Positions 51,970 through 62,010 of a stretch of 64,000 nt of DNA are shown here, piece after piece (position 1 is the first letter of the stretch; every line of letters begins with the position of its first letter). Position numbers and translations under genes: made by a program. The stretch comes from Chlorogloeopsis fritschii (GTDB lineage: Bacteria; Cyanobacteriota; Cyanobacteriia; Cyanobacteriales; Nostocaceae). The stretch lies in assembly GCF_043099315.1 (NCBI RefSeq), contig NZ_CP170746.1; one strand, 5' to 3'. The notes under the pieces were generated by a model. That model worked only from the letters and a program-made list of their open reading frames with translations, did not search any database and had not been told where the DNA came from.

Positions 51970-52467
51970 ATGCGCTTGCCTATTATTATTAGTGCGGCAT
52001 TACTCACCTCTGTGAGTTTGAACGCTCCTGTCATGTCTCAACTGCCTACACAGGTAGCACAATCACCAGCGATCGCTAACAACTTAAATTTCGACCAATT
52101 AATTATCAATCGCCGTTTGTGGAATCAGCAAAATATTCACAGCTATCGGTATACACTTAGTAGGAGTTGCTTTTGTGTAGAAGAAGCTAGAGGCCCGGTA
52201 GTTATTGAAGTACGTAACGGCATAACAACTTCCATCACTTCTGTCGATACTGGTATGCCTGTTAATCGAGAATATTTTCAAAAATACGATACAGTTCTCA
52301 AGCTTTTTCTTTTAATTAGGGATGCGATCGCCCGTGGAGCATCGAACCTAAGCGTGCAGTACGATCCCATACTTGGCTATCCTACCCAAATTAATATTGA
52401 TTACGACAGCCTGATTGCCGATGAGGAAGAATATCTCACAATCGAGAATTTTGAAAAAATAAACTAA
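51970..52467 (+). CDS. Secreted DUF6174-like protein
   Basis: 165 aa with a signal peptide (MRLPIIISAALLTSVSLNAP, cleaved about residue 25-30). The mature protein carries YRYTLSRSCFCVEEARGPV, with the paired Cys (CFC) and the YDPILGYPTQINIDYD strand that mark DUF6174 proteins. Probably periplasmic; function unknown. Monocistronic. Confidence 0.8.
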   Translation: MRLPIIISAALLTSVSLNAPVMSQLPTQVAQSPAIANNLNFDQLIINRRLWNQQNIHSYRYTLSRSCFCVEEARGPVVIEVRNGITTSITSVDTGMPVNREYFQKYDTVLKLFLLIRDAIARGASNLSVQYDPILGYPTQINIDYDSLIADEEEYLTIENFEKIN

Positions 52468-52799
52468 ACTAAGTCCCTCATACCTGTTTTTTTTTCAAAA
52501 GAAAATTACAGAATTTCCGTAAAGCGATCGCATCCTTGATTACTTAAGTGCGATCGCTTCTTGATCAAATCTAGTGATTGCTCTAGCAAACAATATCCAA
52601 GCAGTCTAAATTAATGCTAACTGCCGATTGGAAATCGCAGCTATACAGACAAAACCCACCTCAGTGGGTTTAAAACCCTTAATTGTTAATTAGTCTGTGG
52701 AGGCACACTTAGTTTGTGTAGTAGCGAATTCTATTCGCCCAAAACTTTTAAAACTTTAATTCAGAATCATGGACGATCGCCCACATACCTGAGACAAAT

Positions 52800-55034
52800 T
52801 CAATGCTTTTGCCAGAGGAGAGATTTAGTGTCACTATCTTTACAGTTTATCTGTACCATACAATTTCTCCCTTGTGCTTTTGCTTGATAGAGTCCGCGAT
52901 CGGCAGCAGCAATTAAAGTTGCGGGAGATGATTGACTATGAGGAGTGATGGTTGCTACACCAAGACTTACGGTGATGTATTCACTGACTTGACAATTTGG
53001 ATGAGGCAATTTTAAGGCGCTAACATTGCTTTGAATCTCTGTTGCCACTATAATGGCACCTTCGACATCAGTATTAGGTAAAATGACTGCAAACTCTTCT
53101 CCACCATAGCGAGCAACTAAATCAGCCGGGCGTTTAACTGTCTCTAGTGCCTTGGCGACAGATCTCAGTGCATCATCCCCCGCCAGATGTCCATAGGTAT
53201 CGTTGTAAAGCTTAAAACAATCTACATCACACAAAATCAAAGATAGCGGGGCTTGCTCTCGCGCTAGCCTCTCCCACTCTGCCTTGAGCGTGTCATCAAA
53301 GCAGCGTCGATTTGCCACTAAAGTCAAACCATCCGAAGAGGCAAGGCGCTGTAATTCTTGATTTGCTTTTTGTAATTGATGGTAAAGTTCCGATTGTTTA
53401 ATGGCGATCGCCGCTTGACTTGCTAACTGGTTAAATAAGTTAATCTCCGATTGCTGCCATTTTCTGGAATTATGGCATTGGTGAGCGATCAATAGTCCCC
53501 ATAGGCGTTCTTGTTGCAAGATCGGCACGATCAGATTTGCCCGGATTTGCAAACTCCGCAACAGGTTAAGGTGACACGGTGACAATCCCGCAGTTTCTAC
53601 GTCTTCAATTGCTCTAGTGTTACCTTGTTGGTAGTAAGCTGCATGGGTAGATTGAAAACACGTATCCATCACGTGAAATCCCAAAATCGACATATACCCT
53701 TCAGCTACGGATTCTACGGCAACCGAGCCACTCCAGTCTGGTTCAAACTGATAGATTACTACTCTATCTACCTCAAAAAGCTGTCGCACTTCGGCTGCTG
53801 TAGTTTGCAAGATCTCGTTTAATTCTAACGAGCAGCGGATATGCTGAGTCACGGCAGCAACAACTCGCTCAGACTCAGTTTGATGTTGAACAGGCTGCTC
53901 AACTAGCTGACAATGGGGTGCTACAGTTAACGTGCTTGTCTCAAAGTGAGGGGTTGCACTGACAGGTACTGCACTAGGTTTAGCAATCAAGTATCCTTGA
54001 GCGAAATTTGCGCCTCGTTCTTGCAGCCAATGCAGTTCCTCGATACACTCAATTCCTTCAGCAACTGTTTGGATATCTAACTTTTGAGCAATCTCTAACA
54101 ACTTCTCGGTAATCGAAGCTTTGTATAAGTCCTGATGTACATCTCGAATTAACCCCATGTCCAACTTGATAAAGTCTGGGCGTAACTGGTGTAACAAATT
54201 CAGCCCGGAATAGCCAGAGCCGAGATCGTCAAGAGCTACTAAAAAACCAGCATCTCGGTAGTATTGCAGTACTGCCTTAAGATGATCTAAATCTTGAGGA
54301 TTGTCTGACTCTACGACTTCAAAGACAACTTGCTCATGGGAAATGCCTGCTCGATCGATTGCCTCTACAGTAGTGCGCAGGCAAGAAACAGGGTCGTAAA
54401 GCGCTGTGGGTGTAAAATTGATAAAGATTTGCCCTCTAACTTGGTGGCGGCTGAAGTTAGCGATCGCGCTGAGGCGAGCAATTCGATCGAGTTGTGGCAA
54501 GAGTCCGGCTTCAGTTGCTAATTCTAGGATAGGCCCAGGTGGCACTAAATTGCCTTTTTCATCCAATCCCCGCAGCAGCGATTCGTAACCATAAATCTGA
54601 GATGTATCCCTCATTGAGACGATTGGTTGAAAGTGACTGGTGAAGCTCTCTGTTGTCAGCATCTCAACTAACCAGTTTGACTGGCTGAACTTAATGAAAC
54701 GTTGCAATGAGGCGATGTCACTAAAATCCTGAAGCTGAGGTTGGATAGCGCCTCGAATAAATAGAACTTGCGTTTCTCTTAATTCTCTCGGTGTAAGTAG
54801 TTGAGCCAGATGGCGGGCAATTTCTTGAGTCTGTCCGGGTTTACAATCTAAACTCAGACCTGGTCGCTCGTGCATTAGTTCATACTCAAGGGAAGACTGT
54901 TGCAGATAGGAGGTGACTTTTTTCAGGGTATGTAAAACAGGAAACCAGAGAAAAATTCTGCCTGCTTCTTTAGTATCGCACCCTGCAACGTTGTGACAAG
55001 CACAAGTCTTGGAGATAGAACATTTTTGACTCAT
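52800..55034 (-). CDS. EAL - cyanobacteriochrome GAF (DXCF) - GGDEF protein
   Basis: 744 aa, cytosolic. A short Cys-rich N-terminus is followed by an EAL domain (about 110-355) with an altered first motif (YESLLRG), LDDLGSGYSG, IKLDMG and VAEGIE. A GAF domain (about 390-550) has MDTCF (Cys459) and, 28 residues on, SPCHLNLLRSLQIRANLIVP (Cys487-His488). This is the double-cysteine DXCF pattern of cyanobacteriochromes that hold phycoviolobilin. GLLIAHQC supports this too. A C-terminal GGDEF domain (RYGGEEF, about 643) follows, so light should control c-di-GMP synthesis or breakdown. Divergent from a large sensor kinase. The retained catalytic residues suggest both enzyme domains may be active. 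Confidence 0.88.
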   Translation of the reverse strand: MSQKCSISKTCACHNVAGCDTKEAGRIFLWFPVLHTLKKVTSYLQQSSLEYELMHERPGLSLDCKPGQTQEIARHLAQLLTPRELRETQVLFIRGAIQPQLQDFSDIASLQRFIKFSQSNWLVEMLTTESFTSHFQPIVSMRDTSQIYGYESLLRGLDEKGNLVPPGPILELATEAGLLPQLDRIARLSAIANFSRHQVRGQIFINFTPTALYDPVSCLRTTVEAIDRAGISHEQVVFEVVESDNPQDLDHLKAVLQYYRDAGFLVALDDLGSGYSGLNLLHQLRPDFIKLDMGLIRDVHQDLYKASITEKLLEIAQKLDIQTVAEGIECIEELHWLQERGANFAQGYLIAKPSAVPVSATPHFETSTLTVAPHCQLVEQPVQHQTESERVVAAVTQHIRCSLELNEILQTTAAEVRQLFEVDRVVIYQFEPDWSGSVAVESVAEGYMSILGFHVMDTCFQSTHAAYYQQGNTRAIEDVETAGLSPCHLNLLRSLQIRANLIVPILQQERLWGLLIAHQCHNSRKWQQSEINLFNQLASQAAIAIKQSELYHQLQKANQELQRLASSDGLTLVANRRCFDDTLKAEWERLAREQAPLSLILCDVDCFKLYNDTYGHLAGDDALRSVAKALETVKRPADLVARYGGEEFAVILPNTDVEGAIIVATEIQSNVSALKLPHPNCQVSEYITVSLGVATITPHSQSSPATLIAAADRGLYQAKAQGRNCMVQINCKDSDTKSLLWQKH

Positions 55035-55569
55035 AAGTAACTACCTTGCTCAACCCGATTTACTTTAGTATTCCCATCAGTTTCCTTGTAAGAAATAAAC
55101 TGTACTTCAATTAGGCATGAAGATTTGATGAGTTGGTAAATTATATATTTTTGCTTATTTTTTGAGGTATTCTTTGCTTTTAATCACAACAAAGGAAAAC
55201 CTCCTGCATAATTTTTAGAATTCTGTGGCTAATGCGATCGCTCAATATACTTTGATTTTGAAAACACAATCAATATTTTTACATCTTGCACCAACGATTT
55301 TTGTAAGGTGGGCATTGCTTAGATTTGACTCAAAACCTTATTTTGACGTTACAGGCAATGCCCACCCTACGGTTATTAAGAAAACACAATCAATATTTTC
55401 ACATCTTGCACCAACGATTTTTGTAAGGTGGGCATTGCTTAGATTTGACTCAAAACCTTATTTTGACGTTACAGGCAATGCCCACCCTACGGTTATTAAG
55501 AAACGGTCGTTTAATATTGATATTTCTATGTAATTATCGGGTTATGTCCCCCACCTAAAATTGCAGCAT
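55035..55569. other. Divergent promoter region with tandem hairpin repeat
   Basis: Shared upstream region of the photoreceptor and multi-PAS kinase genes. Half of it is a duplicated hairpin element (55261-55500). A 102-codon open frame across the duplication is repeat-derived and is not called. Confidence 0.6.
55261..55500. repeat. 120-bp tandem duplication of a hairpin element
   Basis: 55261-55380 and 55381-55500 differ at one base (55280 T, 55400 C). Each contains an inverted repeat (GGTGGGCATTGC / GCAATGCCCACC, at 55303-55370 and 55423-55490) typical of a dispersed MITE-like cyanobacterial repeat. Confidence 0.92.
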
Positions 55570-58500
55570 ATGCAGAGGCAATCCCAAAACAACTATGAAC
55601 ATCACCAGCCAGAGAATTTACTAGGGCAAAACGCAGACTTTTTTCAAGCTTTGAGCATTTGTTGTCCAGTAGGTATTTTTTCGACAGATACTCAAGGACG
55701 CTGTACCTACATTAATCCAATTGTTCAATCAGTATGCGGTTTTGGGGTTGAAGAAATTTTAGGGGAAAGTTGGGTGCAGTTTCTTCATCCTGATGAGCGG
55801 GAATCTGTCATGGCTGCGTGGGTGGAGCGAGTATTTACAGAAGGCGAGTTTTGCCGTGAATGCTGTTTCCAGTCTCCCCAGGGAGCGATTCGATGGGTGC
55901 AGGTGAAATCTTCACAGTTGCGCGATCGCCAAGGAAATCTCATCGGTTCAGTAAACACGGTAGAAGATATTACTGAGTGTCAAACTGCACTCTCTGAATG
56001 CAAACAAGCCCAAGAAAACCAACTTCAAGAACAGGCAAAGATTCTAGAAGCAATTCTCTCGGCTTCAGTAGATCACATCTATATTTTCGATCGCACTGGT
56101 CGTTACCGCTACATCAGTGAAGGTGGAGCCGCAGTCTTAGGTTTGCAGCCAAAGGATTTTGTGGGAAAGACTGGGCGAGAATTAAGCTTTCCTGTAGATA
56201 TTACTGAAATAATAGAACGATTTGATACGCAAATCCAAACCGTGATTTCAACCGGGCAGCCACTTCGGGGTGAAACTGCGTATCTTGCCACCAATGGGAT
56301 GCATTACTACGAGTATATCTTGACTCCATTGCAGCATCCAGATCAAGGTATTGAAGGCGCGATCGCCATTTCTCGCGACATCACAGAGCGCAAACGGGCA
56401 GAAGCAGCATTGCAACAGAGCGAGCAACGATTGCGATTGGCACAACGGGCAGCCAATGTTGGCACCTGGGAATGGAATTTGCAAACGAATGAAGTATCCT
56501 GGTCAGAAGGTATTTGGCGCTTATTAGGATTGGAACACAATTGCGAACAGCCTGGGATCAAGGCTTGGGCTGATTTTATCCATCCGGGTGATCGCGAACG
56601 GACAATGCAGAATGTAGAAGCAATCTTTGCCCAGGGAGAGGATTATTATGACGAGTTTCGGATTATTCGAGCAGATGGTTCGATCCGCTGGCTGGCCTCG
56701 ATAGGACAAGTAATTCGCAATCCTCACAGACAAGTTGAGCGGTTTTTGGGTGTAAATATCGACATTAGCGATCGCAAATATGCAGAAGAAGCACTGGAAA
56801 CTAACTTAGCGCAATTAGAAGCAGTAATTAATAGCATGACCGAAGGATTGGTAATGGTCGATCCGCAAGGCAACGTCTTGATGTTTAATCCAGCCGCTTT
56901 GGCTATGCATGGTTTCCAGTCTGTTGAAGAAGTGCGCCAACCTGTAGAGTTTTTTGCTAACCTGTTCGAGGTGCAAGAATTAGATGGTAGTCCTGTAGCC
57001 TTGGCAGACTGGCCAATATCTCGCGCTTTAGCTGGTGAAGTTTTTTCTAGAAGGCGATTGCGGTTGCATCGCCTCGATACGGGCAAATGCTGGGTGGCTG
57101 AGTACGGAGGCACTCCTGTACGCAATAAGACGGGTGATGTCATTTTGGCGATTGTAACTAGTGGTGATGTAACCCTACAGTATGAAGCGGAGGAAGCACT
57201 GCGAGCAAGTGAGGAGCGCTTTCAAGCTTTTATGGCTCATAGTCCTGCCGCCGCTTGGATTACGAATGTTAATGGTCGTATTATTTACCTCAACCCGACT
57301 TATTTCCGAATGTTCAAGTTTTCTGAAAGCGATGCGATCGGGAAAAGCATTTTTGAGATTTATGATCCTGAATTTGCCCAGCAGTTTTTTGAAAATATTA
57401 GGACTGTTGCCAGAACCAATCAAGTTGTAGAAGCAATTGAGACTGCACCTCGCCCGGATGGTACAGTGGGCGAATTTCTCGTCTATAAGTTCCCGATCTT
57501 AAATTCATCTGAGCAGGCTATGGTGGGAGGAGTTGCCATAGATATCACCGAACAGCAAGCTGCACTACGCGATCGCAACAACGCACAACAAGAACGCGAA
57601 CAACTCCTGATTCGGGAGCAAGCAGCACGAGTGGAAGCGGAAACTGCTCAAGAGCAAATCACCAAAATTTTGGAAAGCATCACCGACGGTTTTATCGCCT
57701 TTGATCGCGAGTGGCGCTTTACCTACGTAAATTATGAAGGTACTCGAACACTGGGGCGCTCCCGAAAAGAACTGCTTGGCAAGAATGTCTGGGAAGAGTT
57801 TCCAGAACTAGCAGAAACCAGTTTTGGCACGTTGTACAAACGAGCGATCGCCCAAGAGGAACCTCTAGAACTGGAAGATTACTACCCTCCCTTTGATGCT
57901 TGGTTTTCCGTGCGTGCTTACCCCTTTCCAGGCGGACTTGCGATCTATTTTCTCAATATTAGCGATCGCAAGCGAGCCGAAGCAAAAATTGCTGCTCTCA
58001 ACCGAGACTTGCAAAAGCGAGTTGACGAACTGCAAACTCTGTTTGAGGTAATTCCCATCGGCATTCTCATTGCTGAAGATTTAGAGTTCAAAAATGTTCG
58101 AGCCAACCCTGCTTTTGCCCAAATTTTGGGAATTGCCAACGGTGAAAACGCTTCTTATACCCCACCCTCAGGTAGTTCCAGTCTTTCCTACCAAGTTTTC
58201 CGTAATGGACGAAAACTCTCACCAGCAGAAACTCCCTTGCGTTATGCCGCCATTCATGGTGTAGAAGTGGAAGGGGCAGAAGTTGATATTCTGCGGCATG
58301 ATGGTACTTTATTTAATTTATATGGTTATGCCGCTCCTCTTTTTGATGAACAAGGCAAAAGTCGGGGAGCGATCGGGGCATTTTTAGACATTACTGAGCG
58401 CAAAGTTGCCGAAGCCGAAAGAGAACAATTGCTAGAGCGCGAGCGAGTCGCCCGCGAAACTGCTGAATCTGCCAACAGAGTCAAAGATGAGTTTTTAGCA

Positions 58501-59619
58501 GTTCTTTCTCACGAGTTGCGAACTCCGCTGAACCCCATTCTCGGTTGGACAAGATTGCTGCGAACTGGAAAAGTGGATCGACAAAAAACAGCGCTTGCTC
58601 TCGAAACTATTGAGCGCAATATCAAACTGCAAACTCAACTAATCGAAGATTTGCTCGATGTTTCCCGCATTTTGCAAGGTAAAATGACCTTGAATGTGTG
58701 TCCGGTGGATTTAGCTGTGACGATTGAAGCAGCCAAAGAAACAGTGCGTTTGGCAGCAGAGGCGAAATCTATTCAAATTCAAACAGAATTGGAGCCGACA
58801 AGCAAACAAGTGATGGGCGATCCAAATCGGCTGCAACAAGTTGTGTGGAATCTGCTCACTAATGCAGTGAAATTTACTCCTACTGGTGGACAAGTTCACG
58901 TCAAGCTGGAATATGTTGGAACTGAGGCACAAATCACAGTTAAGGATACAGGCAAGGGAATTAGCCCTGAATTTCTGCCCTACGTGTTTGATACCTTTCG
59001 GCAAGCCGATGGCACAATCACCCGCAAATTTGGTGGGTTAGGATTGGGATTGGCGATCGTGCGTCATATTGTTGAAATGCACGGTGGATCTGTGCGTGCA
59101 CAAAGCCCTGGAGAAGAGCAAGGAGCAAAATTTACCGTTAGGCTACCACTGCTAAGTACAACCGTGCAGCCAAACCAGAATGATAATGCGTTACACGATT
59201 CACCCAATTTGAGTGGAGTTCAAATCTTGGTTGTAGACGATGAACCAGATTCCCGCGAACTAATTAGTTTTGTACTTTCAACTGCTAGCGCACAAGTAAC
59301 TACAGCCGCATCAGCACAAGAAGCATTGGAAATTTTACAAAAGTCACAATTCGACATCTTAGTCTGTGACATCGCTATGCCAGAAATGAATGGTTATATG
59401 CTGATCGAGCAAGTAAGAGCTTGGGCTGTTGAACAAGGTGGACAAACTCCGGCAATTGCCTTGACTGCCTATGCTGGTGAACTGAATCGGCAACAGGCGA
59501 TCGCTGCTGGATTTCAACACCACATCTCCAAACCTCTAGAACCAGAGGAATTAATCGGAGCGATCGCGCTTCTACTTAATATTGCAGTTAGCTCTAGTTA
59601 CACTGGAGGCACTCAATAG
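55570..59619 (+). CDS. Seven-PAS hybrid histidine kinase with C-terminal receiver
   Basis: About 1350 aa; start at MQRQSQNNYEH (a TTG three codons upstream is also possible). Seven PAS domains follow one another (each ending in a DITERK/NISDRK-type motif, with PAC-like repeats), then HisKA (SHELRTPLNPILGW, His about 982), ATPase (NLLTNAVKF, DTGKGIS, GGLGLGLAIV) and a receiver (LVVDDEPD; Asp in CDIAMPEMNG). No membrane segment is present, so it is cytosolic and probably integrates several signals. It is divergent from the photoreceptor gene and could be in the same regulatory circuit; no partner regulator is adjacent. Confidence 0.94.
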   Translation: MQRQSQNNYEHHQPENLLGQNADFFQALSICCPVGIFSTDTQGRCTYINPIVQSVCGFGVEEILGESWVQFLHPDERESVMAAWVERVFTEGEFCRECCFQSPQGAIRWVQVKSSQLRDRQGNLIGSVNTVEDITECQTALSECKQAQENQLQEQAKILEAILSASVDHIYIFDRTGRYRYISEGGAAVLGLQPKDFVGKTGRELSFPVDITEIIERFDTQIQTVISTGQPLRGETAYLATNGMHYYEYILTPLQHPDQGIEGAIAISRDITERKRAEAALQQSEQRLRLAQRAANVGTWEWNLQTNEVSWSEGIWRLLGLEHNCEQPGIKAWADFIHPGDRERTMQNVEAIFAQGEDYYDEFRIIRADGSIRWLASIGQVIRNPHRQVERFLGVNIDISDRKYAEEALETNLAQLEAVINSMTEGLVMVDPQGNVLMFNPAALAMHGFQSVEEVRQPVEFFANLFEVQELDGSPVALADWPISRALAGEVFSRRRLRLHRLDTGKCWVAEYGGTPVRNKTGDVILAIVTSGDVTLQYEAEEALRASEERFQAFMAHSPAAAWITNVNGRIIYLNPTYFRMFKFSESDAIGKSIFEIYDPEFAQQFFENIRTVARTNQVVEAIETAPRPDGTVGEFLVYKFPILNSSEQAMVGGVAIDITEQQAALRDRNNAQQEREQLLIREQAARVEAETAQEQITKILESITDGFIAFDREWRFTYVNYEGTRTLGRSRKELLGKNVWEEFPELAETSFGTLYKRAIAQEEPLELEDYYPPFDAWFSVRAYPFPGGLAIYFLNISDRKRAEAKIAALNRDLQKRVDELQTLFEVIPIGILIAEDLEFKNVRANPAFAQILGIANGENASYTPPSGSSSLSYQVFRNGRKLSPAETPLRYAAIHGVEVEGAEVDILRHDGTLFNLYGYAAPLFDEQGKSRGAIGAFLDITERKVAEAEREQLLERERVARETAESANRVKDEFLAVLSHELRTPLNPILGWTRLLRTGKVDRQKTALALETIERNIKLQTQLIEDLLDVSRILQGKMTLNVCPVDLAVTIEAAKETVRLAAEAKSIQIQTELEPTSKQVMGDPNRLQQVVWNLLTNAVKFTPTGGQVHVKLEYVGTEAQITVKDTGKGISPEFLPYVFDTFRQADGTITRKFGGLGLGLAIVRHIVEMHGGSVRAQSPGEEQGAKFTVRLPLLSTTVQPNQNDNALHDSPNLSGVQILVVDDEPDSRELISFVLSTASAQVTTAASAQEALEILQKSQFDILVCDIAMPEMNGYMLIEQVRAWAVEQGGQTPAIALTAYAGELNRQQAIAAGFQHHISKPLEPEELIGAIALLLNIAVSSSYTGGTQ

Positions 59620-59700
59620 GCTACAACAGCAAAATTAGTCAAAGAGCCGAAAATCACTTAGGCTATTTTTTGCCTCACGAAGGCGGAGCCTCAATCAATG

Positions 59701-59726
59701 CTTTCCCAGGCTGGAGCCTGGGAAAG
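59701..59726. repeat. Perfect 12-bp-stem hairpin repeat
   Basis: CTTTCCCAGGCT-GG-AGCCTGGGAAAG, 80 bp after the kinase stop. Similar hairpins are dispersed in cyanobacterial intergenic DNA. It is followed by AGAGAAAAG rather than Ts, so a terminator role is doubtful. Confidence 0.7.
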
Positions 59727-59841
59727 AGAAAAGACAGGTTTAGGGTAAAAATGTGTGTATTTAATTCTGTCTGAGTGCACCTTCACTTTCACAAGATATG
59801 TTAGCGAAGCGATTCTATTGCCGCTTCGCTATTTGAGAACT

Positions 59842-60078
59842 TTAATTCAGAGCTTCGTCTGATTCAAAATCAAACACAACCATAAAGTTAGTATCAGGCG
59901 ACAACTGACGTAGACGTTGCAAATGCCCGTCTGCATCAGAACGACTGCGAAATCTGGCGACAAGAACCCTTTGCATATCTGGAAGTACGCGCACGATCGC
60001 CCAAGCATTTAGACGTTTTTTGTAGGCGATCGCGCTTATTTTGGGTTGGGGATCGTTGTATTGAGTATTTTGTGTCAT
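59842..60078 (-). CDS. Small hypothetical protein, 78 aa
   Basis: Starts MTQNTQYNDPQPKISAIAYK; contains WAIVRVLPDMQRVLVARFRSRSDADGHLQRLRQL, which suggests a small alpha/beta fold with a helix after a basic strand. Soluble. Similar short proteins occur in cyanobacteria, but I know no function. The ORF is monocistronic, upstream of a long non-coding region. Confidence 0.7.
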   Translation of the reverse strand: MTQNTQYNDPQPKISAIAYKKRLNAWAIVRVLPDMQRVLVARFRSRSDADGHLQRLRQLSPDTNFMVVFDFESDEALN

Positions 60079-60717
60079 GATTAAGTTATGTATAAGGTGT
60101 TTGATGAATGGCGTTAGTGAGTCTTTTGGCGGGGATGCACTGACGCCTATTCAAATTAGATTGAGATTTTTGAAACAAAGTCTGTCAAGTGTCAAGATTG
60201 TGTACTGAGTTTGAGAAATAAATTTAGTTGGCACACAATCAGACAGGGGAGTGAAGCCCTGTAGAAAACACCCAAGAAAAGAATCAGTGATGTAACGATT
60301 GTATTAGATACGCCCTTATCCTTGAAATTTGCAAATTTGAAAAGAATTAAACAATTCCAAGGCAAGAGTTCTTGCTACTACTTAGCCTACTTGATCTGTA
60401 TAAAAGCACATAATTAAAGTTAGTGCAAGGCAAAATTGCCTTTTTTTCAAAGGAGTGTGGGATGAAACAGTTAACTAAGTGAACTACACCAACCCTGGAA
60501 GGGCAGGTTTTAACAGCAATCTCTCGGTGACTAAAGATTTACAATAAACCTGGCCCTAATCACACATATATCATAAAAATCTTTAGGGGAGTTTGGAAAC
60601 CCAGTGGCTTTTAGCCCTGGGAGGAAAAACGACGGGCGTGGACTTTAGTCCACAGTTTCTCTTGTTGACTAGATTATACTTTCGCTGTAAACTAAATTCT
60701 ATAGCGAGAGTTGTTTT
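60079..60717. other. Non-coding region with orphan terminator and TnpB left end
   Basis: Holds an ACAGGG...CCCTGT hairpin (60244-60263), a TATAAA-type -10 word (60400), an intrinsic terminator (60426-60447), an AAAGGAG with a 6-codon ORF (60462-60482) and the left end of the TnpB element (about 60585-60717), which includes GTGGACTTTAGTCCAC at 60638-60653. Confidence 0.6.
60426..60448 (+). terminator. Orphan intrinsic terminator
   Basis: CAAGGCAA-AA-TTGCCTT followed by seven Ts. No plus-strand gene precedes it, since the adjacent coding sequence is on the minus strand. This suggests a short unannotated transcript upstream (small RNA candidate, 60400-60447). Confidence 0.6.
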
Positions 60718-62010
60718 ATGTATCTGACACAGAAGAACCAAATCAGAGAACTGAATAAGTCTGAATTTGTTGCTCTGCGCGAGTTGTGCCGACTGAGTAA
60801 GAACCTTTACAACGTAGGTTTGTATACTGTGCGGCAATACTTCTTTGCTGAACGTAAACATCTGCGCTATGAATCTGCTTACCATCTGTGCAAAACTAAC
60901 GAGAACTACAAACTTCTCAATACAGATATTGCACAGCAAACACTCAAGGTAGTAGACAGAACATTTAAAAGCTTCTACGGATTGATTAGTGCAGTTAAAA
61001 GTGGAAGCTATCAACAGAAAGTGAAACTTCCTAACTACTTGCCTGCATATGGATACTTCTTGCTGATAATTCCTAGAATTGTTGTTAAAGATGGAAAGTT
61101 CAGAGTTCCGATGTCCAACGCTTTCAGAAAGCAGTTTGGAGAAGTTTGGATTCCATTCCCAAAAAGACTTAACATAAATCAAATCAAGGAAGTTAGGATT
61201 CACCCAAAATACAATGCTAGATATTTTGAGATTGAATTTATCAGCGAAGTTGAACCTGAACCCATAGAAGTTAAAAGCAATAGTGCTATTAGTATTGATT
61301 TGGGAGTTGATAATCTTGCTGCTTGTGTTGATACCAATGGGGCATCCTACTTAGTGGATGGTAAACCAATCAAATCTATTAACCAGTGGTTCAACAAGCG
61401 ATCCGGCCAACTGCAATCTATTAAAGATAAGCAAAATATCAAAGGCATCACTAATCAACAAGTGAAGCTTACGGCGAAGCGCAATAATCAAGTCAAAGAT
61501 TACCTGAACAAGACAGCACGATTTATCGTGAATCACTGTATCACCAACAGTATTGCTAATTTGATTGTGGGTTACAATCCCGGCATCAAACAAGAAATCA
61601 ATATTGGTGGACGCAATAACCAGAACTTTGTTCAAATACCTTTTCACAGTTTGCGTTCTAAATTGAAGGCAATGTGTGAAAGATACGGGTTGAATTACCA
61701 GGAACAAGAAGAATCTTACACCTCTAAAGCAAGTGCGCTTGATGGTGATAAGATACCTGTTTACAATGCCGACAATCCCAAGGAATACCAGTTTTCTGGT
61801 AAACGAATTAAACGCGGATTGTACAAAACAAAGGAAGGACATCTGGTTAATGCGGATCTAAATGGTTCACTGAATATCGGAAGGAAAAGTAAGCTCAATG
61901 GCTTTTTAGTCGGAGAGTTTAGAGGGTCTTTGACTGCCCCAAGAAGGATTAATCTTCTTAAATTAGAAAGGAAAACGCGAAGCAACACGGCAACAGAGCC
62001 TGTTGCGTAG
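60718..62010 (+). CDS. tnpB: TnpB-type RNA-guided nuclease (IS1341 family)
   Basis: 430 aa with the OrfB/TnpB layout. The RuvC-I motif ISIDLGVDN has Asp (about 191). The RuvC-III motif NADLNGSLNI has Asp (about 380). The usual second glutamate motif is replaced by NLIVGYNPGIKQEINIGG, in which the Glu sits in KQE. The zinc-finger cysteines are absent; the region reads YTSKASALDGD...SGKRIKRGLYK instead. This matches a known cyanobacterial TnpB subfamily with a rearranged RuvC-II residue. Such proteins bind an RNA from the element's right end and cut matching DNA. Confidence 0.92.
   Translation: MYLTQKNQIRELNKSEFVALRELCRLSKNLYNVGLYTVRQYFFAERKHLRYESAYHLCKTNENYKLLNTDIAQQTLKVVDRTFKSFYGLISAVKSGSYQQKVKLPNYLPAYGYFLLIIPRIVVKDGKFRVPMSNAFRKQFGEVWIPFPKRLNINQIKEVRIHPKYNARYFEIEFISEVEPEPIEVKSNSAISIDLGVDNLAACVDTNGASYLVDGKPIKSINQWFNKRSGQLQSIKDKQNIKGITNQQVKLTAKRNNQVKDYLNKTARFIVNHCITNSIANLIVGYNPGIKQEINIGGRNNQNFVQIPFHSLRSKLKAMCERYGLNYQEQEESYTSKASALDGDKIPVYNADNPKEYQFSGKRIKRGLYKTKEGHLVNADLNGSLNIGRKSKLNGFLVGEFRGSLTAPRRINLLKLERKTRSNTATEPVA

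Noticed and set aside
55225..55533. 102-codon frame across the duplicated hairpin
   Set aside because: The encoded peptide is just the repeat translated twice; no start signals.
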